A DNA stretch of 64,000 bases from positions 983,220-1,047,219 of the forward strand of contig NZ_NJAI01000001.1 in NCBI RefSeq assembly GCF_002632725.1. Reading direction: 5' to 3'. Position numbers and translations under genes: made by a program. Below the pieces are notes generated by a model. That model was not told the origin of the DNA. It did no database searches and saw nothing but the letters and a program-made list of their open reading frames with translations. Source of the DNA: Xenorhabdus hominickii. GTDB lineage: Bacteria; Pseudomonadota; Gammaproteobacteria; Enterobacterales; Enterobacteriaceae. Below, in pieces: positions 1-8,561 of the stretch (positions are counted from its first letter, which is position 1; every line of letters starts with the position of its first letter).

Positions 1-2
1 CA

Positions 3-815
3 ATGACCATTCTTCTGCTTGATTATTTTGTTTATTATATGCACCACGAATGGTATTTGTTGATCATCGTATTTTTTAATTTCTTCTCTAACCGAGTGAT
101 CATTAACAGTGAGGCTTTTTCCCAAGCTATGACAGAAATTTTGTGGTTCAAAACGACGAATCATATCCTGAGAAAGCAAATAAACAGTGAGCTTGATGCT
201 ATAGAAGAACACAAGGCTCCTCAAAAGAGAAACCTATTCACTCTGTTTTGGCAGTATTGTGTGTTAAACATAAACCTCAATCGTACACTGAAAACAAGTT
301 ATGAACTTAATCAGCGAATGGAAAGAAATGATCCTGCGTTGCTGACAGAAAAAAGATTAAATAAATATCAGCATCTGTTGGATTTCGATATGTCAAAAAA
401 AGCGTTATTAATGACAGCATTGGCTACAATCTTATTGATTAAGGCTTATGTGATAGGGACATTTATGCTGTTTTCTAACTTTGATAATAAAAACGATCTA
501 CCCATCTTATTTTTTGCAGTTGCTGTTGTGACTGTCTTTTCTCCTTTACCCATCTTACTGACTCATCGAGGAGTGACATTAGGCTTCAAAATTTTAACTT
601 TAGCCCGCTATTTTTTCATGATTATTTTTATTTTACTCGTGGGTTTAAAATTCGTTTTAGGAAGGCTGGATTACAGCAATATATCTTTGGGGATTATTAC
701 CTTCGATTTCTTATTGGTATTTTTTATGCTGAATACTGAATATTACAGTCGTCACCTTAGTGAACTACACTGTTTTTTAGCTTGGCATAAGGTCATTAGA
801 AATAATATCCAATAA
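3..815 (+). CDS. Hypothetical multi-pass membrane protein, possibly 5'-truncated
   Basis: I do not recognise this 270-residue protein. Visible hydrophobic stretches lie at about residues 5-29, 130-156, 165-186, 195-218 and 221-241, with a charged segment (about 45-125) between the first and second, so an inner-membrane protein with one sizeable cytoplasmic or periplasmic loop is likely. There is no signal peptidase site or catalytic motif that I can name. The first ATG lies at base 3 of the window, so the real start may be upstream and the reading frame may be incomplete. The gene ends convergently with the smvA-like gene, with a shared inverted repeat between them. Function unknown. Confidence 0.6.
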   Translation: MTILLLDYFVYYMHHEWYLLIIVFFNFFSNRVIINSEAFSQAMTEILWFKTTNHILRKQINSELDAIEEHKAPQKRNLFTLFWQYCVLNINLNRTLKTSYELNQRMERNDPALLTEKRLNKYQHLLDFDMSKKALLMTALATILLIKAYVIGTFMLFSNFDNKNDLPILFFAVAVVTVFSPLPILLTHRGVTLGFKILTLARYFFMIIFILLVGLKFVLGRLDYSNISLGIITFDFLLVFFMLNTEYYSRHLSELHCFLAWHKVIRNNIQ

Positions 816-854
816 ATTGGAGGCACAGGGCATGGTAGCTCGTACCTCCAATTT
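814..854. terminator. Inverted repeat between convergent genes, probable bidirectional terminator
   Basis: A perfect 10-bp stem (AAATTGGAGG, 814-823, pairing with CCTCCAATTT, 845-854) encloses a 21-nt loop. It sits exactly between the stop codons of two convergent genes, and each arm carries an A/T run at its outer end, as expected for a weak bidirectional terminator. Confidence 0.55.
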
Positions 855-860
855 ATCCAA

Positions 861-2342
861 TTAGTGGTGCTTTCTTCTGCCGGATACTGCGATCCCTATG
901 GCGGTTAGTAAAAATAATATACTTGACACGATTAGCACCCACAGGAATGAGTGATTGAAAGCCTGTTTTGCGGCATAGACTAGTGACAGTGCGGTGTCTC
1001 CTTTTAGCCCTTCTGCGATGATAAGTGCCTCGTCAATGCTGTTTCGCGCCAGTTCTGAGTGGCTTATATCAGCGGGAAAGGTGAACGATGCAGAATAGAT
1101 TGTCACCATGAGACTACCGAGAACGGCTATCCCGATTAAACTGCCCAATTCGTATGCAATTTCTTCGATAGAAGCGGCGGTGCCCGCCTTGTTTTCTGGT
1201 GCATTAAGCATAATGGCAGTAGAAGCCGAAGTCATTGCCGCACCAATACCAAATCCGATAATGCTAAGTGCAGCTATTTGTACGAAGAGACCTGTTTGTA
1301 GGCTCGAGAGGTAACCAAAAGTGCCTAACCCTGCAAGGGTAAGAGAGAACCACATAATTCGTTCTGAGCCAAATTTAGGTATAGCAATCCCCGCCAAGGG
1401 GCCAGCAAAAAAAGAGGCAATTGGGATGGGTAAAATGAACAATCCTGCCTGCAAAGGAGATAGCCCCATGGCAAGTTGGAAATATTGGCTGATGGCAAGT
1501 TCCATGCCTACCAGTGCTGCCATGGAAACAAAGGCTACGATGGCTCCTGCGGTGAAAGCACGATTAAGGAAAAGGTTGAAGTCGATCATAGGGGTTGATG
1601 AGTTTAACTGGCGGCGAACGAAAATAGCTGTGAAAATAATCCCTACAGTGCCCATTGTTGCTGCGATAAGCAATGATGGTGCTTGTTTGCTTAATTCTTT
1701 GATCGCATAAGTGATACTCACCAAGCCAATCATGATTTGCACTGAAGCCATCAGATCAAAGGAGTGATCTGTATGACTCCGGCTTTTAGAAATAACGACC
1801 AGTGCAAAGCCAAGCGCGATGATAACAATGGGAACGTTGATAAGGAAAACGGATCCCCACCAGTAATATTCGAGCAGTAACCCGCCGATAACAGGGCCAA
1901 GAGCAGCTCCCCCCGAAGCGACGGCAGACCAAATACCGATGGCAAGTGCGCGCTCATTCGGATCTTCAAAAGTTTGGCGGATGATAGCGAGAGTTGCTGG
2001 CATCATCAAGGCGGCCCCAAAGGCGAGAACCACGCGGGAGGCGATCAGAGTGTTGGGATTGGGGGAAAATGCAGCCATAATGGATGCTGCACCGAAAACA
2101 ACCAATCCAATAGTGAAGAGTTTTTTTGCGCCAAAACGGTCACTCAGCGCCCCTGTCGCTGGAAGCAGGCCTGCGATGGTTAAGGTATAAGCATTCATGA
2201 TCCACAGCTTCTCTGAAGCAGAAGCCCGTAAATCATGAGTCAGTCGCGGCAACGCGGTGTAGAGGACTGTCATATCAATGACAATCAGGAAAAGTGCGCT
2301 GGAAATGATAGCCAGCACAAGCCAGCGGATATTGGATTTCAT
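861..2342 (-). CDS. smvA: MFS multidrug efflux transporter, DHA2 (14-TMS) family, SmvA-like
   Basis: A 493-residue proton-driven drug exporter of the inner membrane. The length, about 14 hydrophobic segments, TM1 with LFLIVIDMTVLYTALP, the MFS motif A region (GALSDRFGAKK, about residues 63-73) and the motif C-like GPVIGG (about 149) fit the DHA2 branch. Sequence and context match SmvA, which in enterobacteria exports methyl viologen and cationic biocides. Inference: the substrates are quaternary or acridine-type cations. It is divergent from a TetR-family gene with a 108-bp gap that holds a palindrome, the layout known for smvA-smvR. EmrB or QacA relatives remain possible because substrate cannot be read from sequence. 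Confidence 0.8.
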   Translation of the reverse strand: MKSNIRWLVLAIISSALFLIVIDMTVLYTALPRLTHDLRASASEKLWIMNAYTLTIAGLLPATGALSDRFGAKKLFTIGLVVFGAASIMAAFSPNPNTLIASRVVLAFGAALMMPATLAIIRQTFEDPNERALAIGIWSAVASGGAALGPVIGGLLLEYYWWGSVFLINVPIVIIALGFALVVISKSRSHTDHSFDLMASVQIMIGLVSITYAIKELSKQAPSLLIAATMGTVGIIFTAIFVRRQLNSSTPMIDFNLFLNRAFTAGAIVAFVSMAALVGMELAISQYFQLAMGLSPLQAGLFILPIPIASFFAGPLAGIAIPKFGSERIMWFSLTLAGLGTFGYLSSLQTGLFVQIAALSIIGFGIGAAMTSASTAIMLNAPENKAGTAASIEEIAYELGSLIGIAVLGSLMVTIYSASFTFPADISHSELARNSIDEALIIAEGLKGDTALSLVYAAKQAFNHSFLWVLIVSSILFLLTAIGIAVSGRRKHH

Positions 2343-2416
2343 GAAAAAACTCGCTAATACGATTCAGGACGTAGTATCCGCCAGCCTAACTTTGACGGAA
2401 TTGTTGTATTTTATTA

Positions 2417-2434
2417 TAAATACATACGTATTTA
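2417..2434. promoter_or_regulatory. Palindromic candidate TetR operator in the divergent smvA/smvR promoter region
   Basis: Two 7-bp arms (TAAATAC and GTATTTA) flank a 4-bp spacer, 17 bp before the TetR gene start and 75 bp before the exporter start. TetR-family repressors usually bind such short inverted repeats between themselves and the target gene. No other palindrome of this quality was seen in the gap. Confidence 0.5.
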
Positions 2435-2450
2435 ATTAAAAGGGATTCAC

Positions 2451-3020
2451 ATGGGACGACGTAAAACCATCGACCGAGAAGTGCTGCTTGATGCAGCGGA
2501 GCAAATCGTCACAACACAGGGAGCTTCTGCACTCACCATTGACGCGCTTGCAAAAGCGGTAGGTATAACCAAAGGCGGTGTGCAATACAATTTTAGTACA
2601 AAAGATGTACTCATTGATGCGATGTTTGAGCGCTGGGGAATGAATTATGACGAACAGTTTCGTGAAATCGCTGGGGACGCTCCCGAGCCTTTGATCACTG
2701 TTCAAGCACACATTGAAGCGACGATGCGATCAGATGAAGCATCGACTGCAAAGGCGGCAGGCCTGTTGGCGGGATTGCTACAGACACCAGAACATCTTGA
2801 ATCGACCCGTACTTGGTATCGCCAGCGTATAGAGGGATTGGATACCACGACGGAAGAAGGTCGTCGGGCACGTTTAGCTTTTTTGGCTACTGAGGGAGCA
2901 TTTGTTCTGCGTTTCTTCGGCTTAATGGATATTGGTGAAGATGAATGGCGGGATATATTCGGCGATATTCTTGCTTCCATGCCATTCAGAAATTCTTCTG
3001 CAACGGAACAGCAAAAATAA
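2451..3020 (+). CDS. smvR: TetR/AcrR-family transcriptional repressor, SmvR-like
   Basis: A 189-residue one-component regulator. The N-terminal tri-helical DNA-binding domain (about residues 5-52) shows the TetR signature LTIDALAKAVGITKGGVQYNF, where a tyrosine-rich recognition helix follows a helix-turn-helix. The C-terminal two thirds are the variable ligand-binding and dimerisation part. It is divergent from the SmvA-like exporter, so it most likely represses both genes and is released by an exported cation, as described for SmvR. The ATG at 2451 follows AAAAGGGATTCAC, a good ribosome binding site. The downstream adeP gene is 170 bp away and has its own regulatory site, so the two are probably not cotranscribed. 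Confidence 0.8.
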   Translation: MGRRKTIDREVLLDAAEQIVTTQGASALTIDALAKAVGITKGGVQYNFSTKDVLIDAMFERWGMNYDEQFREIAGDAPEPLITVQAHIEATMRSDEASTAKAAGLLAGLLQTPEHLESTRTWYRQRIEGLDTTTEEGRRARLAFLATEGAFVLRFFGLMDIGEDEWRDIFGDILASMPFRNSSATEQQK

Positions 3021-3091
3021 CGCATAAAATATCGTCACTTTATGAATCTCCTCAAGAATCATTATATTATTTAACTTATTGATTATACTGG

Positions 3092-3107
3092 TAGCAAACG
3101 TTTTCTT
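3092..3107 (+). promoter_or_regulatory. Candidate PurR box upstream of adeP
   Basis: TAGCAAACGTTTTCTT matches the PurR operator ACGCAAACGTTTTCNT at about 13 of the 15 specified positions, including the full GCAAACGTTTTC core. It lies 84 bp before the likely adeP start, consistent with purine-dependent repression of a purine permease. Binding is inferred. Confidence 0.6.
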
Positions 3108-3190
3108 TTTTTACGATTTTGGAGTAACCATTTATATATCTTTCCTGTAGGATAAGTCGAAAACTTCGTCTTTTGGGAATTGAAATATCA

Positions 3191-4528
3191 ATGAGCACAG
3201 TAAATTCTGGCCCTGTAAACCGTCAGGGCTTGCTTCAACGCGTATTTAAATTAGAAGAACATGGCTCGACGGTTCGTACCGAAATGATCGCCGGGCTGAC
3301 AACGTTTCTAACTATGGTTTATATCGTTTTTGTTAACCCGCAAATTCTGGCCGTTGCGGGAATGGATATTAAAGCAGTATTTGTCACGACCTGTTTAATT
3401 GCTGCGGTTGGCAGTATTTTGATGGGACTGATGGCGAATTTACCTGTTGCCGTGGCACCTGCTATGGGGCTTAACGCGTTTTTTGCTTTTGTCGTTGTCG
3501 GTGCGATGGGTATTTCATGGCAGGTAGCGATGGGGGCGATTTTCTGGGGGGCGGTAGGGTTGTTGATCTTGACTATCTTTCGTGTCCGTTACTGGATGAT
3601 CGCCAATATTCCATTGAGTCTGCGTGTGGGCATCACCAGCGGTATCGGTCTTTTCATCGCCATGATGGGGCTGAAAAATGCCGGCATTATCGTGCCAAAT
3701 CCCGATACGATCGTCTCAATTGGTAATTTCGCTTCCCACAATGTCCTGTTGGGAACATTGGGCTTTTTTATCATTGCCATTTTAGCAGCCCGAAATTTCC
3801 ACGCGGCGGTGCTGATTTCCATCGTGGTAACGACGGGTATCGGCTTCATGATGGGGTATGTGGAATACCACGGTATTTTTGATTTACCGCCCAATGTGAT
3901 GAGCGTGGTGGGTAATGTCGATGTGAAAGGCGCTTTGGATGTCGCGTTGGCAGGCGTTATTTTTTCGTTCATGCTGGTGAACTTGTTTGACTCTTCTGGC
4001 ACGTTGATTGGCGTGACGGATAAAGCGGGTATCGCTGACAGTAGCGGCAAATTTCCACGTATGAAACAAGCATTATATGTGGACAGTATCAGCTCGGTAG
4101 CGGGTTCTTACATTGGAACATCGTCGGTTACTGCGTATATAGAAAGTTCTTCTGGGGTTTCTGTTGGCGGTCGTACTGGATTGACGGCGATTGTAGTCGG
4201 TATCTTGTTTCTGCTGGTGATGTTTATCTCTCCGCTGGCGAGTATGGTCCCTGCTTATGCCACAGCGGGAGCGCTGGTTTATGTCGGTGTTTTGATGACC
4301 TCCAGCCTGACAAAAGTGAAATGGAACGATCTGACTGAATCCGTACCTGCATTCATTACTGCGGTGATGATGCCATTCAGTTTCTCCATTACTGAAGGCA
4401 TTGCGCTTGGTTTTATTGCCTACTGTGCCATGAAACTGGGAACCGGCAAATGGCGTGAAATTGGCCCGTGCGTTATCGTCGTGACATTACTGTTTGTATT
4501 GAAAATGGTGTTTGTGGACGTTCACTAA
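3191..4528 (+). CDS. adeP: Adenine permease, NCS2/AzgA family
   Basis: An inner-membrane proton symporter for adenine, 445 residues from the chosen ATG. The sequence is close to E. coli AdeP (PurP/YieG) along its length, for example FKLEEHGSTVRTEMIAGLTT near the N-terminus, VAPAMGLNAFFAFVVVGAMG in TM3, GITSGIGLFIAMMGLKNAG, and SSSGVSVGGRTGLTA near the C-terminal half. Hydrophobic segments fit the 14-TM NCS2 fold. An upstream in-frame ATG (3173) would add six residues, but the family starts with MSxxN-type peptides, so 3191 is preferred. A PurR-type box precedes it, and a strong terminator follows between it and the convergent glycosyltransferase gene. Confidence 0.9.
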   Translation: MSTVNSGPVNRQGLLQRVFKLEEHGSTVRTEMIAGLTTFLTMVYIVFVNPQILAVAGMDIKAVFVTTCLIAAVGSILMGLMANLPVAVAPAMGLNAFFAFVVVGAMGISWQVAMGAIFWGAVGLLILTIFRVRYWMIANIPLSLRVGITSGIGLFIAMMGLKNAGIIVPNPDTIVSIGNFASHNVLLGTLGFFIIAILAARNFHAAVLISIVVTTGIGFMMGYVEYHGIFDLPPNVMSVVGNVDVKGALDVALAGVIFSFMLVNLFDSSGTLIGVTDKAGIADSSGKFPRMKQALYVDSISSVAGSYIGTSSVTAYIESSSGVSVGGRTGLTAIVVGILFLLVMFISPLASMVPAYATAGALVYVGVLMTSSLTKVKWNDLTESVPAFITAVMMPFSFSITEGIALGFIAYCAMKLGTGKWREIGPCVIVVTLLFVLKMVFVDVH

Positions 4529-4536
4529 CTGATCTT

Positions 4537-4574
4537 AATAAAACCTGACAGTGCATATACTGTCAGGTTTTATT
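4537..4574. terminator. Bidirectional rho-independent terminator, adeP / GT39 gene
   Basis: A perfect 15-bp stem (4537-4551 with 4560-4574; core AAAACCTGACAG/CTGTCAGGTTTT) encloses an 8-nt loop TGCATATA. Its A run on one arm and T run on the other allow termination from both directions between two convergent genes. Confidence 0.85.
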
Positions 4575-4587
4575 GGGGATCTATTCG

Positions 4588-6057
4588 TTATGGGATATTT
4601 TTAGGTGCAACAAAACCCACGCAAACCGTTTGTAGCTCAGCACTTGGTTGGGCTTGAAAGGAAAACTCTTCTTTATGGCTAAGCTTCAATGCTGGCCAAT
4701 CCTTGAAAGTCGCTTGGAAATCCTCCTCAGCGCAGTTTTTGCCCCGATCACCCACCAGCAACGCCCCATATTTTACGATATCCTGCTCTTTGATATGGCG
4801 GTTATAAATATTCGGCGGAGCATCATTGCCTAATTCCCACGGTTGTATCGTTTCTGGGCGATATTGGCTATAGAACGTTAGCCATTGATGTAGATATTCC
4901 CCACCAACATAATATAAAGGTATTGGATACAACTCGTTCCAGCGTTGATCAAGTTGGTGCGTAAAGGATTTTATACCAACAAACTTTTGCCCTGCGTCAC
5001 GGACATTAGCCGCCATCACACCAATATAGCCGAGTAGTACCAGTATCCCGAATACCGTTAACCCGCGTAGTGTACCTTGCAGAGACTTACGAGGATATAC
5101 CGTTATTGAGCCGACCAACAGCGCGGGTGAAACGACCATAAAGGGCTGTACCCATTCGGTCATGCGTCCGCCCTGATTAAAGGAAAACCAGCCATAAATA
5201 ATCAGTAAAGGTAGTAGGATAACAATATTAGCCAATGTGTTGGATTGCTGTTTTGGCCAGCCGAACCGCCCACCCAGCAGATAAATAATCATACTGAGGA
5301 TAATTAACGGATAGAACACGGAAAGCACGGCGCTGGTGGTATGTAGGTTGAAACCTTGCTGAATCTGGGAATCTACCCACTTGAAGGCAACGAAGTCGTT
5401 ATGTACCAGCCACCAGACATTCGGTAATACGAGCGCAAACCACACCACGATAGCGAGATAAAACAGCGGCTCCCGATAATTACGTCGCACTTTGGGTACA
5501 AATAGCGAGAGTAAAAAGACACTGCCGATAATGGCAAGTGAGGAGTATTTACCCATCGTTGCTAACCCCGTAGTGAGGGCGAATGCCAGCCACCATTTGG
5601 GGTGGTCATCAATGGCACGCAGGAAAAACAGCAAAGACCACGGCCAGAGCATGACTAAAAGGTAATTATCGTTATAAGGAATAATATCAAAATTTATAAT
5701 GCCGGATAGGTTCAGCGTTAGCATGGCAAGCCATGCCAATGCAATTTTACCCGTCAGCCGAAAAGCCAGATGCCAGACACCCAACATGCCGATAGCAATG
5801 GCAACAAAGTGGGTAAAATACCAATAAAAGCTGAGCGAAATTTGGCTGATATGGATAGCAGGTAGCATGATGACACCCACTAACCACGGGTTCTTGGGTG
5901 AGCCCCATTCTCCATTTATGCCCCAATTCAAGGCTTCTACGGCATCATAAGGAACGGTAGGATCGAGCGAATAGCTTGCTGTTATCCATAAAAAAGCATA
6001 ACCAATGATCCAAAGATACAATGGCATGCGATAAGACGAATTATCAAAAAAATGCAT
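4588..6057 (-). CDS. Membrane glycosyltransferase, GT39/PMT_2 (ArnT-like) family
   Basis: A 489-residue polytopic protein. The first segment is followed by a periplasmic loop with an acidic pair (DPTVPYDAVEAL, about residues 32-43), then about 11 further hydrophobic segments (up to about residue 355) and a soluble C-terminal domain (about 355-489). This is the GT-C architecture of PMT_2/ArnT-type enzymes, which transfer a sugar from a polyprenyl-phosphate donor to lipid or protein on the periplasmic side; the acidic residues of the first loop are the expected catalytic site. The acceptor cannot be read from the sequence. The gene stands alone between adeP and yihI, not in an lps or arn cluster, so neither lipid A nor O-antigen modification is supported by context. 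Confidence 0.65.
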   Translation of the reverse strand: MHFFDNSSYRMPLYLWIIGYAFLWITASYSLDPTVPYDAVEALNWGINGEWGSPKNPWLVGVIMLPAIHISQISLSFYWYFTHFVAIAIGMLGVWHLAFRLTGKIALAWLAMLTLNLSGIINFDIIPYNDNYLLVMLWPWSLLFFLRAIDDHPKWWLAFALTTGLATMGKYSSLAIIGSVFLLSLFVPKVRRNYREPLFYLAIVVWFALVLPNVWWLVHNDFVAFKWVDSQIQQGFNLHTTSAVLSVFYPLIILSMIIYLLGGRFGWPKQQSNTLANIVILLPLLIIYGWFSFNQGGRMTEWVQPFMVVSPALLVGSITVYPRKSLQGTLRGLTVFGILVLLGYIGVMAANVRDAGQKFVGIKSFTHQLDQRWNELYPIPLYYVGGEYLHQWLTFYSQYRPETIQPWELGNDAPPNIYNRHIKEQDIVKYGALLVGDRGKNCAEEDFQATFKDWPALKLSHKEEFSFQAQPSAELQTVCVGFVAPKNIP

Positions 6058-6249
6058 TGTGATTAATGATCATAATATTTGAGTTAAAGTTATTTAGAAT
6101 ACTAGCTGAAATTCAAGTGAGATACCCAATAGATTTTGAGTTGCAATTTGAAAGATCGAGGGTATAAGTGAATGCCATTGGATGTTAAAGGTAGTTTCTG
6201 TTAGATTCCGCCGAAAGTATCTTGATAAACGCGAGTTGAGTTACAAACT

Positions 6250-6771
6250 ATGAGCCCGTTAAAGAAAAAATCACCAGCAAAGCCTTCTGCTGGTAAGCAG
6301 AAAAGAAAAAGCCGCGCAGAATTGGATGCCGAAGGTCGTGAGCGTAAGCGCCAGAAAAAACGCCGTGGTAATGCTACTGGCACTCGTAGTAACGGTGATG
6401 GCAGCAATAAAAATCGTTCAGCAGCCAAGCAGGAAAAAGATCCGCGTATCGGCAGTAAAGTTTCGGTTCCTCTGATCGTCGGTGAAAAAGCAGCGATGGT
6501 GAAACCAGCGGTTAAGCCGGTTGTGGAGAAAGCGAAGCCGCGCCTGTCACCGCAGGAAGAGCTGAGTATGTTGGAAAATGATGAGCGTCTGGATGACCTG
6601 CTGGCACGTCTTGAACAAGGTGAAACGCTGTCGCTGGAAGACAATACCTATGTCGATAGCATGCTTGATCGCATTGATACCCTGATGGAAGAGTTGGGTA
6701 TTAATTTGGAAGAAGATGACAGCGAAGAGGAAAAGCAGGAAGATATTATGCAATTGTTGAAGGGTAAGTAA
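6250..6771 (+). CDS. yihI: Der GTPase-activating protein YihI
   Basis: A 173-residue cytoplasmic protein that stimulates the GTPase Der (EngA) during 50S ribosome assembly. The N-terminal half is highly basic and low-complexity ([20 protein letters not shown], then [10 protein letters not shown]). The C-terminal part (about 110-173) is acidic and helical ([20 protein letters not shown], then [12 protein letters not shown]), the known layout of YihI. It lies directly upstream of hemN as in E. coli. The preceding 192 bp hold its presumed promoter, but I see no convincing -35/-10 pair there. The Shine-Dalgarno is weak. Confidence 0.88.
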   Translation: MSPLKKKSPAKPSAGKQKRKSRAELDAEGRERKRQKKRRGNATGTRSNGDGSNKNRSAAKQEKDPRIGSKVSVPLIVGEKAAMVKPAVKPVVEKAKPRLSPQEELSMLENDERLDDLLARLEQGETLSLEDNTYVDSMLDRIDTLMEELGINLEEDDSEEEKQEDIMQLLKGK

Positions 6772-6848
6772 TTCCCACAGCAATAAGTTTCAAGCATCGA
6801 GGATAAAAGGCGGGTTCCACCCTGATAACTGTAAAATCAATAACTACA

Positions 6849-6894
6849 ATACTAATAACCATAGTATTAGTATGTTATTTATTATGGTTATTAG
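6849..6894 (+). promoter_or_regulatory. Two overlapping, mutually exclusive hairpins in the yihI-hemN gap
   Basis: Hairpin 1 pairs ATACTAAT (6849-6856) with ATTAGTAT (6866-6873). Hairpin 2 pairs CTAATAACCATA (6852-6863) with TATGGTTATTAG (6883-6894). Both use bases 6852-6856, so only one can form at a time. The element lies about 120 nt before the hemN start. A regulatory switch is possible but unproven; neither form has a U tract. Confidence 0.4.
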
Positions 6895-7012
6895 GTAGAC
6901 TATCGTGGCTATTGCGACGTAAGCGTCGGTTGCGACGTATCATCAAGGCACGACATTTCAACTCCATGAAAAAGTCATGTTTTGCTGGGCGAAAACAGCG
7001 GAAGGAATAAGC

Positions 7013-8386
7013 ATGTCAGAGCAAGCCATCGTTTGGGATCTGCCTTTGATCCAAAAATACAATTATTCAGGGCCTCGTTATACTTCATATCCAACGGCAT
7101 TGGAGTTTAACCCGCAGTACGACAATACTGCGTTTGTACAGGCTGCCGCGCGTTATCCCGATCGCCCGCTTTCCCTCTATATCCACATCCCGTTCTGCCA
7201 TAAGCTGTGTTATTTCTGTGGCTGCAATAAGCTGGTCACTCGCCAGAAGCATAAGGCGGATGAGTATCTGGATGTGTTGGAAAAAGAGATTTCAGCCCGA
7301 GCTAAATTGTTTTCCCAGCGCAAAGTCAGCCAAATGCATTGGGGGGGAGGAACACCGACTTATCTGGATAAAGCACAGATAAGCCGATTGATGTCAATGT
7401 TGCGCAGTCACTTCAGCTTTCTGCCTGATGCTGAACTCTCTATTGAAATTGACCCGCGTGAAATTGAACTCGATATGATTGACCATCTGCGTCAGGAAGG
7501 TTTTAACCGCCTGAGCATGGGCGTGCAGGATTTTAATAAAGAGGTCCAGCGTCTGGTCAACCGAGAGCAAGACGAGGATTTTATCTTCAAACTGGTCAAC
7601 CGTGCTCGTGAAACCGGTTTTACATCCACCAGCATTGATTTGATTTATGGCTTGCCAAAGCAGACACCCGAGAGTTTTGCCTTTACATTGCAGCGAGTGC
7701 TGGCGTTGTCACCCGATCGCTTAAGTGTATTCAACTACGCCCACTTGCCGAATTTGTTTGCGGCACAGCGTAAGATCAAAGAACAAGATTTACCGAGTGC
7801 AACGCAGAAGCTGGATATCTTGCAGGGAACGATTTCAACCCTGACAGGCAATGGTTATCAGTTTATTGGCATGGATCACTTCGCCCGCCCTGATGATGAA
7901 TTGGCGATTGCTCAGCGCGAAGGTGTGTTGCACCGTAATTTTCAGGGATACACCACGCAGGGAGAATGTGATTTATTGGGTATGGGTGTTTCTGCTATCA
8001 GTATGTTGGGAGACAGCTACGCGCAAAACCAGAAAGATCTCAAAACCTACTATGCTACGGTATCAACTCAAGGCAATGCGTTGTGGCGTGGTTTGGCATT
8101 GACGCAGGATGATTGCATTCGTCGTGATGTGATCAAGGATTTGATTTGTAACTTCCGGCTGAACTTTGAGGATATTGAGCAGCGTTATACGCTGAACTTT
8201 GCTGATTATTTTGCCGAAGATCTGCAATTGCTGGCGCCATTGGCTGAGGATGGCCTGATTGAAGTGACGGAGTTTCATATTAAGGCATCCCCAAAAGGGC
8301 GTTTGCTGATCCGTAATATTTGTATGTGTTTTGATAGTTATCTGCGTAACCAAATGCGTCAGCGGCAGTTTTCGCGGGTGATATGA
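7013..8386 (+). CDS. hemN: Oxygen-independent coproporphyrinogen III oxidase
   Basis: A 457-residue radical SAM enzyme that decarboxylates two propionates of coproporphyrinogen III to give protoporphyrinogen IX, the anaerobic route in haem synthesis (cytoplasm). The CxxxCxxC cluster motif is seen as FCHKLCYFCGCNK (Cys about 62, 66, 69), followed by the SAM-binding GGGTPTYL segment. The C-terminal HemN domain ends in RQFSRVI. The ATG at 7013 is preferred over an in-frame ATG at 6977 because it matches the E. coli start (MSxQxIxWDLxLIQKYNYSG) and follows GGAAGGAATAAGC. The gene is next to yihI as in E. coli. Confidence 0.95.
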   Translation: MSEQAIVWDLPLIQKYNYSGPRYTSYPTALEFNPQYDNTAFVQAAARYPDRPLSLYIHIPFCHKLCYFCGCNKLVTRQKHKADEYLDVLEKEISARAKLFSQRKVSQMHWGGGTPTYLDKAQISRLMSMLRSHFSFLPDAELSIEIDPREIELDMIDHLRQEGFNRLSMGVQDFNKEVQRLVNREQDEDFIFKLVNRARETGFTSTSIDLIYGLPKQTPESFAFTLQRVLALSPDRLSVFNYAHLPNLFAAQRKIKEQDLPSATQKLDILQGTISTLTGNGYQFIGMDHFARPDDELAIAQREGVLHRNFQGYTTQGECDLLGMGVSAISMLGDSYAQNQKDLKTYYATVSTQGNALWRGLALTQDDCIRRDVIKDLICNFRLNFEDIEQRYTLNFADYFAEDLQLLAPLAEDGLIEVTEFHIKASPKGRLLIRNICMCFDSYLRNQMRQRQFSRVI

Positions 8387-8561
8387 TGGCTTGTAATGTT
8401 TCACACAGAGACCCCCCTTCGATCTCATGCTTATGGCTCAAGCTATATGTGAAGGGGTAGTATTAGTCACAAATGATGAGTCGCTCTTAACTCAATTTGT
8501 GGATCTCTCCGAATATTTGCTCAGTAATAGAACATTTACTCCATAATAGTCTGTAAACGAG

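Noticed and set aside
8414..8457. CCCCTTC/GAAGGGG inverted repeat between hemN and glnG as a terminator
   Set aside because: The loop is 30 nt and no T run follows on either strand, so support for termination is poor.
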